From Batillaria attramentaria (Eukaryota > Mollusca > Gastropoda > Batillariidae), in contig JACVVK020000485.1 in assembly GCA_018292915.2 (NCBI GenBank), positions 162,001 through 226,000 of the forward strand: a stretch of 64,000 bases of DNA, written 5' to 3'. The position numbers were made by a program, and so were the translations under genes. Below are positions 38,157 through 49,629 of this stretch, one piece after another. Positions within the stretch are counted from its first letter, which is position 1. Every line of letters begins with the position of its first letter. The notes under the pieces were generated by a model that saw only the letters and a list, made by a program, of their open reading frames with translations, did not search any database and had not been told where the DNA came from.

Positions 38157-38572
38157 CCTGTCAATATTTGTTTGTGTTTTGTTGTTGTTGTTGTTTTTTT
38201 TTGTTGTTTTTTTTCATAGGATGGCAATGTCCTGTTTCACCGCTAAAGACTATTCCTTTTCCAAAGACGTTCCGCACATCAGCTGTTGAGTGGAAGGGGG
38301 CTGTCCAGACCAAGATAACTCACTGACATGTACCTGCCGTGCGTCCAGCACTTAACTTTTCGGACGGATCCATGCTTGAGCATTTCAGCACAAAAGATAC
38401 TGTACCGATGTCATTTTACGGACCTGCTACAAGAAGTGTGTGAGGATAACAGCTTACTCTTGTCAACCGTGGCACTGCCTACTCGCTTTTTTTAGAGGAG
38501 GTACATGGACTGCAGTCTAGTTGTAGCGACTACGCGTTTGTATGTTCTTGACCGAGCAAGACTGAGATCAAG

Positions 38573-38830
<258 letters not shown>

Positions 38831-39127
38831 ATGACATTGTAAACCGTGCAAATCGATCGAGCAAAAGAGGTGCCTTAGTTGTACTCTTGGAATTAAAGAA
38901 GTTTAACGTGTTCTGTTTGTCCCAGTAACTATACTCTCGGGGTTGTGAGTATTAATTGTATTTTCATGCCGTTTACCGTATCGTGTTTTGACAGTGTGGT
39001 TTCTGTCCATTTTTGTGCCACATTTTGCACAAGAACAGATTGAAGTGATTCTCAGTTTGATCTCTTTTGTAAAGCCAGACAACCCCTGAGCGAACGGATG
39101 AAATTGACTCTTGTTGATTAGAACAAG

Positions 39128-39130
<3 letters not shown>

Positions 39131-39196
<66 letters not shown>

Positions 39197-39197
39197 C

Positions 39198-39234
<37 letters not shown>

Positions 39235-39347
39235 GATGATGATGAAACGTTTTTTTTGTGTTTTTTTTTTAAATTCATGATAGGGCATGTAGGCATTGCT
39301 GCCTATCTTACAGGCTGTCCTGAGAGAGACAGATATACAGAGCGAGA

Positions 39348-39380
<33 letters not shown>

Positions 39381-39457
39381 CAATGATGATGATGAAATGT
39401 TTTTATTCAGGAAAGAGTATTTAGGCATTGCTGCCTATCTTACAGGCTGTCCTGAGA

Positions 39458-39508
<51 letters not shown>

Positions 39509-39510
39509 CA
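39131..39510 (-). repeat. Duplicated microsatellite-tailed retroposon unit
   Basis: After a (GT)n and a (GA)n run, GATGATGATGAAACG heads a unit ending GGCATTGCTGCCTATCTTACAGGCTGTCCTGAGA; the unit recurs at about 39346-39455 with GATGATGATGAAATGTTTTTATTCAGG. The two share the last 37 bp almost exactly. They belong to the family whose 3' end, read on the minus strand, is AATAAA-like followed by (ATC)n and (TC)n. Confidence 0.75.
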
Positions 39511-39877
39511 TTCAAGGCCTCATCAATGGCATGAATTGCGAAATTGTTTGATTTTATTTTGACTCGTCCTTCAGTCCGTGTGAAAAAAACCCTCGTGCTT
39601 CTCACGACTGTAAGTGCCAACCTGATTCCCTGTACATCAGTGTTTTATTATGTAGCATCGCTTATTCTGCTTATGAATTCTGTATGACGGTTTTGATTTG
39701 TTCGAACCAACACTTTTGCCATAAAAGAAGGTAAACAACTTTCAGTTTTCATTGTTTTTCTTTTTCAAACCTCAATAAATCATGTAATCTATACATGTAA
39801 ATGGTGCTTGATACCGGCCTACGTAAACTTGCCATGCAGATTTCAGAGAGAGACTGAGACTGAGCCTGTGGCATGGA

Positions 39878-40003
<126 letters not shown>

Positions 40004-40139
40004 CGGTTGGATGGGAGGTGGGAGGCATGAAAACTGAGTGGAGCTGGCTGAGTGTATCTGAGAAACAACGCTTTCGAGTACCTTGATGAAGTTACTTATA
40101 TCCAGCGCCCGTAAGCCGGTAACGCAAACTGTGCTGAGG

Positions 40140-40519
40140 GGTCCTACTAATTACCGAAAACAACCGAAAACAACTCTTAAAACGCGTAGAACGTAGTTAA
40201 AACATAGAAATAACAACACACAAACATGATTAAAGGTGAAAAAGAGGCATTAAACTAGTTTAAAGGAATAAAGTACTTATTCACTCCAAGAGAACGGGAC
40301 GAAATGAACGTGTCTCCCAAGGGAAGCGACTCTGGTCCGGACTGGTTATTTTCTGCAATATCACCTTTTTTTCCTTTTAGCTTTTTTAAGGCCACTTTTT
40401 TTCACCGTTAATCATGTTTGTGTGTTGTTATTTGTATGTTTGAACCGCGTTCTATCCGTATTAAGAGTTGTTTTCGGTTGTTTTCGGTCGTTTCGTTGTT
40501 TTCGGTAATTAGTAGGACC
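40140..40519. mobile_element. Foldback element with arms of about 110 bp
   Basis: The left arm starts GGTCCTACTAATTACCGAAA and the right arm ends with its reverse complement. Homology continues through CAACTCTTAA, AACAACACACAAACATGATT and GGTGAAAAA. The right arm has one extra CCGAAAACAA-type unit. About 130 bp of AT-rich spacer separates the arms. No clear target duplication was seen and there is no coding capacity. Confidence 0.85.
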
Positions 40520-40760
40520 GATGCTAGAGTCACAGTTCTAGTTGAAATGGCATGTCCCGCTCTGTTTCTAGCATAGGGCCCAATAACTGTGGACATGACT
40601 GAGTCAGATAAAAGCGTACATACGGCGAGACCACCTGTTACACTCTCAGGGTACTGATAGTGTTGTAATAGCTGGAATAAAAACATACCTATTTTTGCAT
40701 ACAGTGTAAAATCCCGTAACATCCGGCAGTCCCACTACGCGGCAGTTGTGTGACTTCGAG

Positions 40761-40809
40761 ATGAACCGTTTTGCCTACAGTTGTGTCATTCTGTGCTGCT
40801 GCTTTATCG
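40761..40809 (+). CDS. Three-domain Cys-rich gene, exon 1 (signal peptide)
   Basis: ATG in GAGATGA context, hydrophobic and Cys-rich core, donor ATCG|GTGAGA in phase 1. Its link to the next exon is supported by phase and by the need for a secretion signal, not by homology. Confidence 0.75.
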
Positions 40810-43393
40810 GTGAGAAGCTAGTCTGAAATGCTAGGTGCATAATACTGTTGCATGGATGCTTGATAACAGAGATAGCACAGACTGAGAAGAACCAAATGCG
40901 CGGATCCACTGCGGAATCAGTGGCTGTCGGCATATTTGCGGCCAGGGTTCTGTTTGATCTTTCATGACTACAGCTAATTCATAGTGTTACTCGGTGTCTA
41001 TCTTCTTGTGAAAAGAAATGGCACATACAGTATGACAGATTTTAGCAACCTCAGGTCAGATTTTTTTGTTTGTTGTTTTTGGTAGCCAACCCGAGCCCAT
41101 ACCAACGACTCTCGGCTAAGGGAAATAACTTTACCAGCCTTATTCCGGAACTGACACTTGGTTGTTTCCCTTCTCCCTAGCGGCAGCCCAGCTCGTGGGA
41201 ATAATTTATTTTGTGTGGTTTGTCTACCAGGGTCAGTCAGCTCAACATAAAAAAAAAAAACACTTTTACTCCGTGATACGATCAAAATTCCCTGATTATC
41301 TGGAAACGAGCGTCACTTCACAACAAACAGATACACACCTCACAACCTGTTCTCACAAGTGCAGTTCTCAGTATCGGGGAGCCGGGTTGGCCGAATGGTA
41401 GAGCGTTGGACTTCTAATGCTCGGGTCGTGAGTTCGTATCCCGGCTGGGTCCAAATATTTGTGCTGGCTTTTTCATCGTTGCCCCGTCTTTGATATCATC
41501 CGCATGTGGTGGAAAAGGACGTTAAACACCCACCCACCCTCCTCAGTATCATGTGACATGGCACTACTGAGAACAAAATACTGATCTTTGCGTGTCGTCG
41601 TTCTTTCTCGTTGGTGACAGGTCGCGTGGTACAATCCTCGTGCACAGGACCAAACGGCGCGACAGTGCGTGAAGGAACATCATGGGTGGCTGACGACGGG
41701 TGCAACATCTGCACGTGCACTCAGTTTGGCGTGGAATGCAACACCTGGAAAAACTGCAACAACAACAGTGAGACTAGCTGAGGGTCCATCTTCTGCCGAC
41801 ATAGTTATCTAAGCTGACGGATTGTTCGGAGGTTTTTTTTTTTTTTTTTGGTTAGTGTCAGTCATGCATCGTACCACATGAACACGGGGAGCCGGGGTGG
41901 CCGAATGGTAGAGCGTTGGACTTCTAATGCTCGTGTCGTGAGTTCATATCCCGGCCGGAGCCAAATATTTGTGCTGGCTTTTTCATCGTTGCCCCGTCTT
42001 TGATATCACCCGTATGTGGTGGAAAAAGGACGTTAAACCCCCAAACACCCATCCACCCACATGAACACACGCACAGTCACACTCTCATGCAGGTTGGCAC
42101 TCATCAAACAAAGCCGAAAAGCACAGCGTCTTCCAGAGCGGGCCGTGCATGCACAGCTCACTAGCCGGGACACCTGTGGGTAGTTGCAGTTATGGTTCAA
42201 AACCCGACCAGTTCCCAGTCAGCTGTTATCAACAATACTCTTCTAATTCCCTTTGGAAAAACAAACAAAAAGCAACGACAACAACGACAACATCATCAAC
42301 AACAATAACAACAACAACAACAACACAGGGGATTTGGTCCAGTGGTTAAGGAATCCGACTCCGGAACCTAAACTGGTTGGTTCAGTCCCTGGTGGGCAGG
42401 GATTTGGTTGGAATTTTTCCTTTCAAAATCGAACAAAATCACGGGAAGACTCGTTTACGGTGTCTGTCCCGCCCTCGTGCACACAAACGAACGCGCAAAT
42501 CTCAAGTGTGCACGCTGAAAAATCCCAAATCCATCTTTCGAAGAAGAGTGGGCTGTGGCCGGTGGCGTGGGAAAACAGAAATACTGTCGCACGTACCAGA
42601 GTGAACAGCAGGGCGAAGGTTAACACATGAAGTAGCGCTTGGTGGCAGCAGGCTTTCACTGCTTCGTCCTCCAGCCCTGCGACGCCATGAGCATATCAGA
42701 AGAGATGGATATGTGCGCCTAGGAGAATTCTACCGTGCCATACAAAACCAAAACCAGTAGACGGCATTTATGAATATTTTGTACTTCGGCGGATACCCGC
42801 TGTGCACACTGACAGAAGTAGTGTAAGCCAGTAAGGGTAACAAAAGCAAATTCCACAGAGCTTTATACAAGCATGTCTAGTTCTGTGGCTATTTCCAGCA
42901 ACCCTGGCATTACTGACAGCAGCCGTCACACATTGACTGACTTCGATCACAGTAATAACGATCTAGCCTCGCGGCTACATGCATTTTCTTCTGATCCGGC
43001 TTTTGTCAGCGTGACCAGCTGAAATTACCGTCAGAAAATATCATACGGTGGTATTGTAATAACAGGCCTTACTATATGGAAATCAGCTTGGGACTTGAAT
43101 AATTCATATGAAAACGGAATGTCTACGGTATGAGATTGTGAAACAGTTTCGTGCACGCACGATAGAAAAGTATTGCTGGAAGTCAGGCCGGCAATCTGAT
43201 GCCAGGGCTTGTATGTAATAGTCGAGGTTAGGGCTTTTAGCCTCGAACTAAACTAGCTCTAGGGTTTTTTTTTGTTTTTTTTTTTTGTTTTTTTTTTTGT
43301 TTAATCAAGTAGCGGGCCCATTGCAGCAAGGTGCCTAAGCTGTTATATAAGGATGTCGATGGTAGCTGAGGAGAACTGAATTACTGAGTGGAG

Positions 43394-43444
<51 letters not shown>

Positions 43445-44552
43445 CTTATGAATTTTTTTGAGGGGGTGTGTGTGTGGGGGGGGGGGGGGGGTGTTGAAAT
43501 CACTTTCGTGGTAGCAATAAACACGCTGAACTTCAAAGCTAGTATCCGCCCATCCTAGCTCATCCGTATGATCTTCTTCTGGGAGGTCACGCTGCCAAGT
43601 TAACATTTTTCCTGCTGGCATTTTTCCCTTCTTCTTTTGCAGATTTACTGGGGAAACCTGGAGATCCAATCTGCGTCTACTTTCAGACCGAGTACTACAC
43701 TGTTGGCCAAAGATGGCGGACGAAAGACGGTTGTAACCGCTGTATCTGCACTAAACTGGGCATGAACTGCACAGCTGACCCTTGCCAAAATACGGGATTT
43801 GGTGAGTTGCCCTTGTATTACATGTACGTACAGATTTGTGTGGCTGGTGATCGTTCGCTCGAGACAATTGACACGTGACATGTGGACAGCTCAAGCTAGC
43901 CAATCAAAATGCGCGAACCCCGCCGGCAACCCGCACGCTCACGTGAATCACACGCACTCTCTCACTTACACACTGGACGACACTCGCCCAGCCAAGCAGC
44001 CAAAGACACATGCCAGGAACAACTTGTCCTTAAGGGCTAAAAGCCATAGGACGTAAAGCAAGCTATTGATGACACTGCCACGGGACAATCACCTCAGTGG
44101 TGCGGCGAAGGGCCAGCTCAGCTATTTAAGTTTCGGATTGCATTTATTTTCAAATTTTGTGGGCTGAACATTTCCAAAGCATCTACTTTGGTTTGAAACA
44201 GAAGATAGTAAGTGTTGTATGGTTTTGGCGACACTGACTGACAACGTACCTTGTACAAGCTTGTCAAGCGGCGTTCTCCAGTCCGCCGTTCAATGATAAA
44301 TCAGTAATAATAATGATGTGCTTCATTGACATTGTGTTCGTGTTCGTCATTTCTCCGACAGCTCGACCCAAGTCTCAGGGAGATGACGCCATCGTGGAGT
44401 TCATGGACTGTCCCTACAAGGACCGCGTCTATCGCTATGGCGACCAGTTCCTAGCGGACGACGGCTGTAACGCATGCGTCTGCGTCATGCCCGGAAACTA
44501 CGCCACATTCCCAGCATGCACCACCACACCGTGCGACATGATTGGTCGCTAA
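40761..44552 (+). CDS. Secreted protein with three pacifastin/VWC-like cysteine domains, four exons
   Basis: Joined exons 40761-40809, 41621-41767, 43643-43801 and 44362-44552 total 546 nt, 181 residues. Exon 1 is a signal peptide (MNRFAYSCVILCCCFI). Each later exon encodes one domain with six cysteines spaced C-x(18-19)-C-x2-C-x-C-x(6-11)-C-x(4-5)-C and the core DGCNxCxC. The second half, CNxCxC-x3-G-xn-C-T-x3-C, fits the pacifastin inhibitor signature, but the first Cys interval is longer than the usual 9-12, so VWC-like is an alternative. All three introns are phase 1, the classical arrangement for shuffled extracellular modules. If pacifastin-like, it would inhibit serine proteases extracellularly; this is inference. 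All introns are GT-AG. An AATAAA lies at 44675-44680. Confidence 0.88.
41376..41541 (+). mobile_element. SINE-A copy with 9-bp target duplication
   Basis: Flanked by CTCAGTATC at 41367-41375 and 41542-41550. It ends about 80 bp before exon 2 of the Cys-rich gene and is in the same orientation as the copy at 41886. Confidence 0.95.
41621..41767 (+). CDS. Three-domain Cys-rich gene, exon 2 (domain 1)
   Basis: Residues 17-65; six cysteines with ADDGCNICTC. Acceptor TTGGTGACAG, donor AACA|GTGAGA. The sixth-cysteine loop is NTWKN, so this domain lacks the C-T of the others. Confidence 0.88.
41886..42056 (+). mobile_element. SINE-A copy with 12-bp target duplication
   Basis: Flanked by CCACATGAACAC at 41874-41885 and 42057-42068, perfect. 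Inserted in intron 2 of the Cys-rich gene. Confidence 0.95.
42328..42600 (+). mobile_element. SINE-B copy 1
   Basis: A different tRNA-like head: GGTCCAGTGGTTAAGG (A box), then GGTTCAGTCCC (B box), followed by a body with GGCAGGGATTTGGTTGG, AAATC, ACTCGTTTACGGTGTCTG and GTGTGCACGCTGAAAAATCCC. It is preceded by an (AAC)n tract. The same order is found at 51303-51590. Confidence 0.75.
43210..43358 (-). mobile_element. Inverted-repeat element, family X, truncated copy
   Basis: On the minus strand it reads TCCTTATATAAC, TAGGCACCTTGCTG, GGGCCCGCT, A-rich blocks, CCCTAGAGCTAGTTTAGTTCG and ends at TATTACATAC. This matches the centre and right end of 34080-34360; the other terminus is missing. Confidence 0.72.
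43396..43442. repeat. (GT)n microsatellite in intron of the Cys-rich gene
   Basis: About 23 GT units, followed near 43475-43491 by a G-rich run, roughly 150 bp before exon 3. Confidence 0.95.
43643..43801 (+). CDS. Three-domain Cys-rich gene, exon 3 (domain 2)
   Basis: Residues 66-118; KDGCNRCICTKLGMNCTADPC is the best match to the pacifastin signature in the protein. Acceptor CTTTTGCAG, donor TTTG|GTGAGT, phase 1 on both sides. One N-glycosylation sequon, NCT, overlaps a cysteine. Confidence 0.9.
44362..44552 (+). CDS. Three-domain Cys-rich gene, exon 4 (domain 3) and stop
   Basis: Residues 119-181; ADDGCNACVCVMPG then an expanded loop before CTTTPC. Acceptor CTCCGACAG, stop TAA at 44550-44552. 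The chain ends eight residues after the last cysteine pair. Confidence 0.9.
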
Positions 44553-44674
44553 CATGACTGAAGGCACGAAATGCCAGATTTGTTCAGTTAGTTTCGTGGG
44601 CAGAAGATGACGAATATTTTCTTTGTGATCCCGATTAAAGACGCAAGGAATCATTATTATCAGTGCATAATGAG

Positions 44675-44680
44675 AATAAA
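44675..44680 (+). promoter_or_regulatory. Polyadenylation signal AATAAA
   Basis: Canonical hexamer 123 bp after the stop of the Cys-rich gene, followed by a T-rich stretch at about 44702-44724. It is well placed to end the transcript. Confidence 0.7.
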
Positions 44681-45003
44681 CTTGAACTGAAGAAAAACTG
44701 TTCATTTTATTTTATTTTTATTTCAGTTTTGGCTAAGTTTGTATGTCTGTGCCGGTGTCATAAAGTTGTTAGGCCGCCATGATGCATGGACCCCCCGGTC
44801 CATTTACTTTAATGTTACTGGACCCAAACCATAGTTCTTGGACTCCCCCTGCCCCTGCACTTATATACTTTTCATCACTTCTGGCGTTTTACATCGCTGA
44901 TACTGGGTTTGTGTACGATTCTGTTTTGCCGGAACTCTGTCTGACAAACAAACGATCAACCAAAACATCTTTTTCGGCAAAGCCCTTGTTCACCACTGAA
45001 GTG

Positions 45004-45184
45004 GGGGAGCCGGAGTGGTCGAATGGTAGAGCGTTGAACTTCTAATGCTCGGGGCGCGTGTTCGTATCCCGGCTGGGGCCAAATATTTTGTGCTGGCTTT
45101 TTCATCGTTGCCCCGTCTTTGATGATATGTATCACCCGTATGTAGTGGAAAAGGACATTAAACCCCCCAAACACCGACTCACCA
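45004..45184 (+). mobile_element. SINE-A copy with 12-bp target duplication
   Basis: Flanked by ACCACTGAAGTG at 44992-45003 and 45185-45196, perfect. A small GATGATATGT insertion lies in the body. Confidence 0.95.
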
Positions 45185-45387
45185 ACCACTGAAGTGAAAC
45201 TGATCACAACTACCAAGGGACATAACTCTGACTGCCGTAAATATCATGTTTGGTAGCGTTTAAAAATAAGTTACGACTAAAGATTGTGTTCTTATGTAAT
45301 AACGTTACAACCCAAACCATTATGTGTCGTGTACAAGTCACAGGAAAGTCAACAGAGCTACAAGTAATCCAGAGTATTCAAGTAGGG

Positions 45388-45480
45388 GGGGGGGGGGGGT
45401 GGGTCCAACAATTATAGCCTGGAGGGGGGTCAATAATAATACCCTCTGATTATAATTGTTGGATCCCGTGGGTCCAGTTA
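45388..45480. repeat. Inverted repeat with G run
   Basis: CCAACAATTATA near 45403 pairs perfectly with TATAATTGTTGG near 45451, next to a G15-type run; GGGTCCA/TGGACC blocks recur around it. It could be a decayed inverted-repeat element. Confidence 0.5.
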
Positions 45481-45586
45481 TTGGACCTGGGGGTCTATTA
45501 ACTACACCACACGTGCAACTCATTCAAGCTTTTCTTGCATGTGATCGTCTCTTTCTGTAGCAAGTTTTTCAGTACTGATTAAAAAA

Positions 45587-45793
45587 ATCGTCACTTGCAA
45601 TTTGTTTACAACGGTAAAAGACATTAACTGATTTGTCAGTAAAACACTTGACACATTACAAACAAGAAATTCATGAGATGGCAACTTTAAAAAAAAATCG
45701 TCACTTGCAATTTGTTTTTAAGTTGCCATCTCAAGAATTTCTTGTTTGTGATTGTCGCGTTATGTGTCAAGTGTTTTACTGACCACTCAGTTA
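45587..45793. repeat. Long palindrome with embedded direct repeat
   Basis: The left arm about 45627-45692 (AACTGATTTGTCAGTAAAAC, CTTGACACA, AACAAGAAATTC, GAGATGGCAACTT) is inverted at about 45720-45793, with about 14 bp extra in the right arm (ATAACGCGACAATC, minus strand). The spacer carries ATCGTCACTTGCAATTTGTTT, also present just left of the palindrome at 45587-45607. Confidence 0.82.
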
Positions 45794-46305
45794 ATCGGAA
45801 TATCTACAACTGAACCCGCTACGCAGAACCTGACGTTTTGGGTTTGGTTGCCGATCAGTTGTTTGCGCCCTGTTACAGTAGTAGTGGCTGAACAGACAGT
45901 TGTCAGAAATTATATGCCGTTTAACAGTTGGCCGAGAAGCCCCTCGACAATGTTTCATTCATCAACACCACAGCCTCCCCAGCCCACACCGCATATTCCC
46001 GTTTGGCCAGACCCGGCTGATGACAAGCCATTAAATTAACCCCTTATGCGCCCCAGCGATACCAGGCCATCGTAGCAAAGCATGATAAATATTGGAGAAC
46101 TGGTCTCAGAATTTTTTTGTTCCGCATGACTACCCATGCTGGTTGTCGCCATGGCAACACGAATGTCCTGCTGTCGGTAATTTACACGTGGAAGGGCAAA
46201 TGGCGGACGGCGTGAAACACGTAGAATGATATTTATCACATAGTTACGTAGTTACACGAGAATGCACTTATGCAAAAAGTTTCTTCTTGTAGGAATTGGA
46301 TCTTG

Positions 46306-46367
46306 AGAGAGAGAGAGAGAGACTGACTGACTGACTGACTGAAACGTTTATTTCAGGATAAAGACTT

Positions 46368-46410
<43 letters not shown>

Positions 46411-46470
46411 GAGACAGAGACAGCTGAACTAAACTTTATTTTACAACGGTAAACGACATGGCATGGATTT
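46306..46470 (-). mobile_element. Microsatellite-tailed retroposon 3' ends, two copies
   Basis: GA run, then (ACTG)n and GAAACGTTTATTTCAGG (46306-46362); next a GA/GACA run and TAAACTTTATTTTACAACGG (46372-46445). On the minus strand these read as AATAAAGTTT followed by tandem repeats, i.e. a 3' end with poly(A)-signal-like sequence. Confidence 0.72.
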
Positions 46471-46509
46471 AAATTTGACTTAGCCGGCGGGAGTGTTTTA
46501 CTTTGCGTA

Positions 46510-46650
46510 TACTCGTGTTTGCTGCAACTGATACGACGAAGTCGTCAAGGCAACGTTAATCTTGCCTGATTTTCGCATAAACGGCTAAAAACGGAAAGGG
46601 TCAAAAACGTGGAATACTCGTGCGCGGTACGAAGACATTAGGGGCTCCTG
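46510..46650 (+). repeat. Unclassified interspersed repeat, copy 3
   Basis: GTTTGCTGCA, GTCGTCAAGGCAACGTTAATC, TTGCCTGATTTTCGCATA, AAAACGG, GGTCAAAAACGTGGAATACTCGTGCGCGG. Best preserved of the three copies. Confidence 0.65.
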
Positions 46651-46849
46651 GAACTTTTATTGTTGTTGTTGTTGTTGTTGTTTGTGTGTTGTTTTTGTTT
46701 TTGTTAAACGAACCATTTTCACTAGTAGTCAGTCACGGCTCATACGAGATGTTGAAATGCTCGCAAAACTGAGGTAGCCACGTACCGTATAATTATGGTC
46801 AAAACTGAAGGACGATGACTGATTTCAGCTGCACCAAAGACTGATCTAC

Positions 46850-47280
46850 CAACATCCAGAGTTGGAGTGTCTCCATCGACAAAACTGACCGTGACTTTCT
46901 GCTTGCTCAAGTTACTGGACGTGGATGTCGCCGGTCACACTGAGTGTGTCGAGTTACTCTCGATGTATTCACCAGCCTGAAGGTGCCCGGGGTCTAAGCA
47001 GCTTGAGGCTGGAAGTTTCCCGATCAGTACAGCCTGAGGCGTGAAGGGCACCGGGTCTAAGCAGCTTGAGGCTGAACTTAAGTGCCCCGGGTTAATGCAG
47101 CTTGACTGAAGCCGCTAGAAGTGCCCCGGACTGAGTCAAACTAGACATCTGGTTTATTACACTGGCACTAAAGAGCTGCTAATATCCATGGATTGGAGGG
47201 ACTGAGTGGATGGTGTGTCTCCATCCAGAAATAACCACTGACCATGAATTTTGCCTGGTTACTCAGTGACGGGTGAGTGT
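46850..47280 (+). repeat. Local duplication around a GTGCCCCGGG minisatellite
   Basis: Between 46977 and 47135 the unit (AG/GA)GTGCCCGGGGTCTAAGCAG CTTGAGGCTG recurs about four times with decay. The flanks are also related: a GGAGTGTCTCCATC-like block and ACTGACC..TGA..TTTCTG/TTTTGCCTGGTTACT at about 46860-46925 and 47195-47265. Confidence 0.65.
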
Positions 47281-47341
47281 CGCTGCGGGCATGCATGGGT
47301 CAGTCCGCGTGGGGGCGAGTGTCACGTCTGGGCGTTTAACG

Positions 47342-47515
47342 GGTGGATGGGTGGGTGTTTAGGGGTGTTTAACGTCCTTTTCCACCACATAGGGTGATAT
47401 CAAAGACGGGGCAACGATGAAAAAGGCAGCACAATATTTGGCCCCAGCCGGGATCGAACTCACGACCCGAGCATTAGAAGTCCAACGCTCTACCATTCGA
47501 CCACTCCGGCTCCCC
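47342..47515 (-). mobile_element. SINE-A copy nested in an older SINE-A
   Basis: Near-consensus copy on the minus strand, flanked by GGGCGTTTAACG (47330-47341) and GGGCTTTTAACG (47516-47527). The target sequence is the GTTTAACGTCC tail part of an older SINE-A. Confidence 0.93.
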
Positions 47516-47722
47516 GGGCTTTTAACGTCAGTCCTTTCAGTTCCCACCACGAGTGAGTGATCCGCTCAAAGTCCGTCAAAGACAGGGCAACGAAAAAGGC
47601 CGACACAACTTAATATTTGGCCGGGCCCAGCCGGGATTCGAACTCATGGTCAGGTCACGTCGCGGCCCGAGCACTGCCTGTGAAAGTCCAATGCGGCTCA
47701 CGCTGTCCCGGCCGGGCCGACT
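47516..47722 (-). mobile_element. Older SINE-A copy, split by insertion
   Basis: Diverged minus-strand copy: TTTAACGTCAGTCCTTTCAG, CCACCACGAG, AAAGACAGGGCAACG, AATATTTGG and GGGATTCGAACTCATG remain, with expansions in the head. Its 3' tail lies left of the younger insertion. Confidence 0.72.
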
Positions 47723-48028
47723 TCAGTTCTAACCCGCGGCCGCGGGTCTGTGTCACCAACATTCTTTACCTTTGTTGCGAGTCAGTCCGCATTGGTAGGT
47801 CACTGTGGGTACATGTACATGTCAGAAGTCGTTTGCAAACAACAACTTTACTCCCGGGGTTACTAGCGGTTTACTGACACTCAAATACCGCTGATCGGCG
47901 GGCGGTCATTTCCACCGGCTTTGCTCAGTGGCGTCCGTTTCACACTGGCGAGGACAGAATATGAACTACTATCTGAAGTTGCCCTGTATACTGAAACAGG
48001 GCCGGGGCAGTGTCAGGGGGAAAAGTAG

Positions 48029-48365
<337 letters not shown>

Positions 48366-48601
48366 CACTGACATGTGTACGATGGATTTTGACTCTCTTC
48401 TTTTTGTCAACAGGCATAACTGAACTGAATTTTTTTTCTTATTCAGTACTTGGCGTGGAAATTGGAAATGCGCTTAACCGGCCGTGCGCGCCGCTGTACA
48501 TGTCCACAGCAAGCCGTAAATAGACCACCATGGGTAAGCTTATTACACACAATCGATGTTATTTGTGGAAGACTGCACTGACTTACGGTATTAACCATTT
48601 T

Positions 48602-48621
48602 TCGTTGTTGTTGTTGTTGTT

Positions 48622-48671
<50 letters not shown>
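48602..48671. repeat. (TTG)n-(GT)n microsatellite
   Basis: Short TTG run followed by about 23 GT units and a G run. Confidence 0.93.
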
Positions 48672-48673
<2 letters not shown>

Positions 48674-49352
48674 GGGGGGGGGGTGAGGGGAAGGGGTGCC
48701 GGTTTGGTGGGGGTGTTTTTGTTTTGATATGTCTAATTTTAGTACACCGGTGTGATGATAATCCATATCACTTTTATGTGAATCTGGCAATTCTTTACTA
48801 GTACTGAAACCATGACATACCTGCACGTACACTTGACAACTTAAACCACTAACCGGCTGACATCGTAAAAGAATGTTTGTGCCGTATGTGTCAGTAAGTT
48901 TCAGTGACAAATTGACCCGCCGTTGCCCCGTGGCGGCCCCCCCACCCCACCGCACACATACGGCACACACACACACACACACCGTGGCACACACACACAC
49001 ACTTGACTAATGTTAGTAATCCATCCCATGTCAATCAAGTCAGTTTTGATATGCTTTCAGCTCGGCGTTGATATGACTGACGCCCCTCTTCGAGCCCTCA
49101 CCGAGTCAGTGCCCGCGCCGCCACGTTTCAGTGCCGACAGACTGTGCCTAGCGTGTCTAATCAGTGTTTCGAAAACCTAGTCATTCTTGAGCGACCCACC
49201 CGGATTACCATAAGGTCCGGTCGGGTAGGCAGAGCCGCTAATACCCGAACACCGTTATCAAACACGCTGAGCATGTCACGTACCCTGCCGACTGTGTCGG
49301 CATCTCAGTCTAATCCGCGTCCTCTGACACAGATCAACCGTCATTTCAGTGG

Positions 49353-49398
49353 AAAAAGGGCCTAACCGCCATAGATTTGATAAGCCCTTAGGCCTTTT
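49353..49398. repeat. Recurrent small hairpin, copy 1
   Basis: AAAAAGGGCCTAA pairs with TTAGGCCTTTT around the loop region CCATAGATTTGATAAG. Nearly the same sequence, with perfect arms, is found at 58413-58450. Confidence 0.75.
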
Positions 49399-49629
49399 CA
49401 GTCACAACAGTACTGACCTGACGATAGCGATCGTTAGACCAACGACAACGGTGAAGATGAAAGAAATGGACCGCCGCAGGACTGACTCAGGCCGGTGAAA
49501 CAAGACACCTGCGAATAGTCGAGTACCAAGTACCAACCCCCCGGCCTGCACCCCCCTCCCTCCCCTCTGGGTGTTGGATAACAGGGCCGCACGATCGTTT
49601 CACATCTTCCCGCGCGGACAGCATTGTTT

